Positions 60,701-64,000 of a DNA stretch of 64,000 nt are shown piece after piece. The position numbers and the translations under genes are program-made. Within the stretch, counting starts at the first letter, position 1, and each line of letters opens with the position of its first letter. Source of the DNA: Limonium bicolor (Eukaryota > Streptophyta > Magnoliopsida > Caryophyllales > Plumbaginaceae); assembly GCA_023374045.1 (NCBI GenBank), contig CM041780.1, positions 30,188,337 to 30,252,336 of the forward strand, read 5' to 3'. The notes beneath the pieces were generated by a model. The model had not been told where the DNA came from, made no database searches, and saw only the letters and a program-made list of their open reading frames with translations.

Positions 60701-61379
60701 TGGGAACAAGAGAGAATGAAGAGGTGAGGAGAGAGGTAAGTAAAGGTGGGATATTTATGTTAAAAGCAAATAATAGTTTTACTTTACCTCTTATTTTCTT
60801 TTCTTATTGGCTCATATGGTGGATCATCACCTTAAAAACCGGCCCCCTTGGACAAATAATGTATATTGTGGTCTTGTTGACCATTTAATTGACTAACTTT
60901 GACTAATGTCTTAAACTAGCACTATTAGGTTACTATTCACTAAACAAGGCACATAATTGTGAAATTTTTGATTTCCCCTTGATTTAGACTTCCTAATGTG
61001 ATACTAATTAGTACACAAGTTAATTAAAGAGTAATGATGGACATTTAGCCACTCAAAACCCATTTACAAGACAATTTTTCAAAAATGTGCTTTAAGAGTC
61101 CTTAAAGCACAATTTGTGTTTTAACTTGTTTTTGAGCTTGGTTTTCTTTGGTAATTGGCTTAAAATGACCATTAGGATATTACTATGGTCTAAGAATGAT
61201 ATTTGGGTGCTCACCTAAGTCTCTCCAAGCTTAGAACACGTTTTTGCTTAAACTGCTTTTTTGGTGTTTCCTTATGTTTTCTTTGATTAACATAGTTTCT
61301 TAATGTTTCTAAGGCATTATTAGCCTTCTTATATCTTAGTTTATCACTTAAACACCATATCTAAGTTTGGGGTATTTCA
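57795..61379 (-). mobile_element. Truncated C-LTR, array copy 3
   Basis: Same truncation and deletion (junction ~58890) as copies 1 and 2, and keeps hairpin units five and six. Ends GGGGTATTTCA followed by CCAAT. Confidence 0.88.
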
Positions 61380-64000
61380 CCAATACTCCCACATGTATTC
61401 TAGCATGTCTAAACACCATGTTAACACTTCAAACCTTCTGAATCTTTTCACTAAACTCTCACTCAATCTTTGAATATTTACACAAATTTCCACCCTTTTT
61501 CTCCTAGAACTTGCACTAACTTTCCTAGGTTACTAATGTGCATATTTTCTCTCATTCTTTACTACCTCATTGTTTCACAACAAAAGCATTCCAAGTTTGC
61601 ATCATTTTACCCAACTATATAATTCTTCTTTCAACACAACTCTAAGGTGCTTAACCACATTGATATCTAAACAAACCGAGTTAAACCTAGGCCATTTCTA
61701 CTCACAATTTCTCTTGGTTTCTACTAGAATGTCGCTACAGTTTCCCTACAATCCTAGCATGCCCAAGTGCATTATTCAGCTCACATTAGTCAGTTCAATA
61801 GCCCTATTCACTTGAGACACTAACAACACATATATTCCCGCACATTACATAAACCATTACAAGGAACTTCAAACTTAAATAGCTTGGCTCTAAGGCCCTT
61901 AAACATCAATGCAGACTGTTATTTCTGAGTGGTTAAACTGGTGTAAAATTAAAAGAAAGGAAATTAAAAACTCAAATTATAAACGTCGGGCTGCAAACAA
62001 TTCCCGGTCGTAGTAGTAAAACAAGTGTCGTATCCACAGGGAGATTGTTCAATTTACCCTAGTCTTGGTAGTTACTTAAAACTGTAAAAAGGGGTTTAGC
62101 CGGAGGCAAGCTTGATTTGTTGTTAAATTAATACAGAAATAAAAAAACAGTTAAAAGGTGAATTAATTGATGTGGATGGAAAAATGTATCCTAGGATAGC
62201 GGGGGAATTTCCTAAATTACTTAAACATATTTATAACCTTGTCTCAATTATTTATTGCCTATTAGAGTTAATAATTGTCAGTTACGAACTCTTAATAAAA
62301 GCCTTAATATTTTCCTGCTCAGTCCGGAGTGTAAATACTAAGATTAATTCCTTTGTGGTACTTACACTATCTCAAAATCATATGTTGATAGTTACCAAAT
62401 AAATGCAGTCGTTTGTCGCGCAAAGCATTTAGCAGATTTAGTTGAAAGGAATTAAAACAAGTTAAAATAAGAGAGACAGGTGATAAATATTAATTTACGT
62501 AATATTAGAAATAAAACCCCCATCCTAGGATACAAAAGAAAATTACTCAGACATTAACGGAGATAAGAAGATTACACAGATAGATTTTGACATTAATTCA
62601 GAGGAAGAACTGGTCTGTTCTCGCTCTCACTGCTGCTCTTCTATTTCTTTTGTTACTGCGTGAGTACGTACGTGAGTAAATGAGGTGAAGTGGTGAAATA
62701 AATAAAAGATGGAGAATTGTGGAGTTACGGGAGGAATTTAATGGAAGAGAATGGAGTTTGGTGTTTGTGTGAATTCTTCAGCCTCTGCACGTACGTGGTG
62801 TGTGTTTTTGCAGTAATGGTGTTGGGTTTATATAGAGAATTGAGGAGGCAGATCCGTACGTATTAATCGATTGCAGTTGATTGCAGTCTGAGTGCTTCAT
62901 TTATTGCAGAGGGGACAGAGAGCTGGAGTGATTTAAGGTAGGCGGTGCGGCGGAGTAGATGGATAACAGAATCCATTTGCAGAACGACGCGAGGAAGAAG
63001 GAGACAGGCGCGTCTCAGATCTGGAATTTTTACACGCGTCCGCGTGGTGTCCTCCTCGTTGTCCGCCTGAAAATGGGGCGGTTGCATTGCGTGTGTTGTG
63101 TCTTGTCCGTCTGCGGTACCGCCTCGTTTGTAGGCGGTTGCATTGTTTCTTGCGCGCGAGGTCTTACTCACGTCCGCCTCCTAAACCGCCTCCTTACCAT
63201 GCGGTTGCAATATGTGTTGACCTAATTTCCTTCCAACTTTGACTGGCTCTAGTTTCTTCGTTTGGACTCCGTTTTCTGAGCCGTTTGCGTCTACGCGTTC
63301 GTCTCTTTGTCTACTTTACCCCCGGCTTGGTTTTTCCTCATGTTTAAACCAATAAATTTGTGAGATAATCAATAAAACATAAACTGGAGGAAAAACATAC
63401 GATAAGTGAGAAATGAGCAGAAAAGTGCTGATATAATACATGAAATACACCCATAAAACATGCTCATTTAGACACTTATCACACCCCCACACTTACCTTT
63501 TGCTTGTCCTCAAGCAAAACCATGTACCCAAACAAGTAGGGAATGCTCAATATTAACAAATACTATTATGAAGGGTAGGATAAAGAAGTCAAAAGTACAT
63601 GATCTTAAACTTTTTAGAGGAGTGTGATCCATCACCTACTGGTGGCATAGGTGTACTCAGGGCAAAAATAAAAATTAGAGTTTCGGGGTATGATCCGGAG
63701 TACTTCAATGCTTCTTGATTTAAGGTGACTTTTGAGAACTTTTACCATGGCCAACTTCTCTCAAGAATGGGCATTTGAGGAGAAAACAAAAGGAAAAATA
63801 GATTTATGCATTTGTTTCACTTTTGCATAAGAGATGAGAAGATAATATGTAGGCATCAAGCCTTTGTATTTAAGAACACTCAACTCTCTTGTTGGTTACC
63901 AATGATGTCTCGCAAGTCCCTTATTATCATTTTTTTATATATATTTTGACAGAGGAGCACCCCTTAGCAATCCCTAAGAAAGAAGACAGAAAGAACCCCT
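61380..64000 (-). mobile_element. Array unit 4, cut by the window end
   Basis: G piece 61380-61916, LTR 61917-63481, internal end 63482-64000. The last bases correspond to about 45381 in unit 1. Confidence 0.88.

Larger units (their letters stand above)
42767..64000. repeat. Tandem array of ~6.2-kb composite retrotransposon units
   Basis: Four starts of the same sequence follow the LTR end CA at 42767, 48983, 55182 and 61380, giving periods of 6216, 6199 and 6198 bases. Each unit contains the G-LTR piece (~535 bp), an Athila/Tat-like LTR (~1.56 kb), ~525 bp of that element's internal region, and a C-LTR copy of ~3.58 kb lacking its first 116 bases and an internal 515 bp. Copies are nearly identical apart from scattered one-base indels. 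The window ends about 12 bases before the next expected junction, so the array may continue. Confidence 0.93.

Overview
This 64-kb window is nuclear plant DNA made almost entirely of nested LTR retrotransposons and pieces of them. I found no host gene, tRNA, rRNA or CRISPR array. The plant assignment rests on a Tekay/Del-type Ty3/gypsy chromovirus with an initiator-Met tRNA primer site, giant (about 4 kb) LTRs bounded by TG..CA, Athila/Tat-like LTRs beginning TGATAAG, and plant-style short introns. The species cannot be told.

Layout, left to right. 1-10265: a large-LTR, coding-poor gypsy element (element A, LARD-like). It has the end of its left LTR (1-894), a decayed internal region (895-5958) and a 4.3-kb right LTR (5959-10265). 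A sits inside the LTR-like segment B (10266-14210). B in turn lies inside an outer giant LTR, E, seen as 14211-14724 and 18839-23755. E is also split by a solo LTR of its own family (14725-18838, target duplication ACCAA). 23756-24593 is unassigned AT-rich sequence. 24594-26633 is a minus-strand, A-type LTR (G). G is interrupted by an Athila/Tat-like solo LTR (26634-28060, duplication CCCAT), and 17 bases later by the complete 14.7-kb element C (28078-42766, duplication CCAAT). It resumes at 42767 until an Athila/Tat-like LTR at 43304.

Element C is the centre of interest. It lies on the minus strand and has 4.2-kb LTRs, a perfect iMet primer site, a polypurine tract, gag with zinc knuckles, protease, RT, RNase H, integrase and a chromodomain. 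Between the zinc knuckles and the protease it carries an uninterrupted AlkB-type 2-oxoglutarate/Fe(II) dioxygenase reading frame with every signature residue. The gag part is divided by short GT-AG introns. One donor in phase 1 is compatible with two acceptors: one fuses Gag to AlkB, the other skips AlkB and fuses Gag to Pol. Gag and Pol carry five nonsense codons and two frameshifts, so this copy is not autonomous. AlkB and the intron signals remain intact.

42767-64000 is a tandem array with a period of about 6.2 kb. Each unit is made of the G-LTR piece, an Athila/Tat-like LTR plus about 525 bases of its internal region, and a truncated, internally deleted copy of element C's right LTR. Four copies of the first part and three of the second are visible, and the window ends about a dozen bases before the next junction. 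The array looks like a young satellite built out of retrotransposon parts.

A recurring theme is that these LTR families carry a short series of G+C-rich hairpins whose stem sequence is specific to the family.
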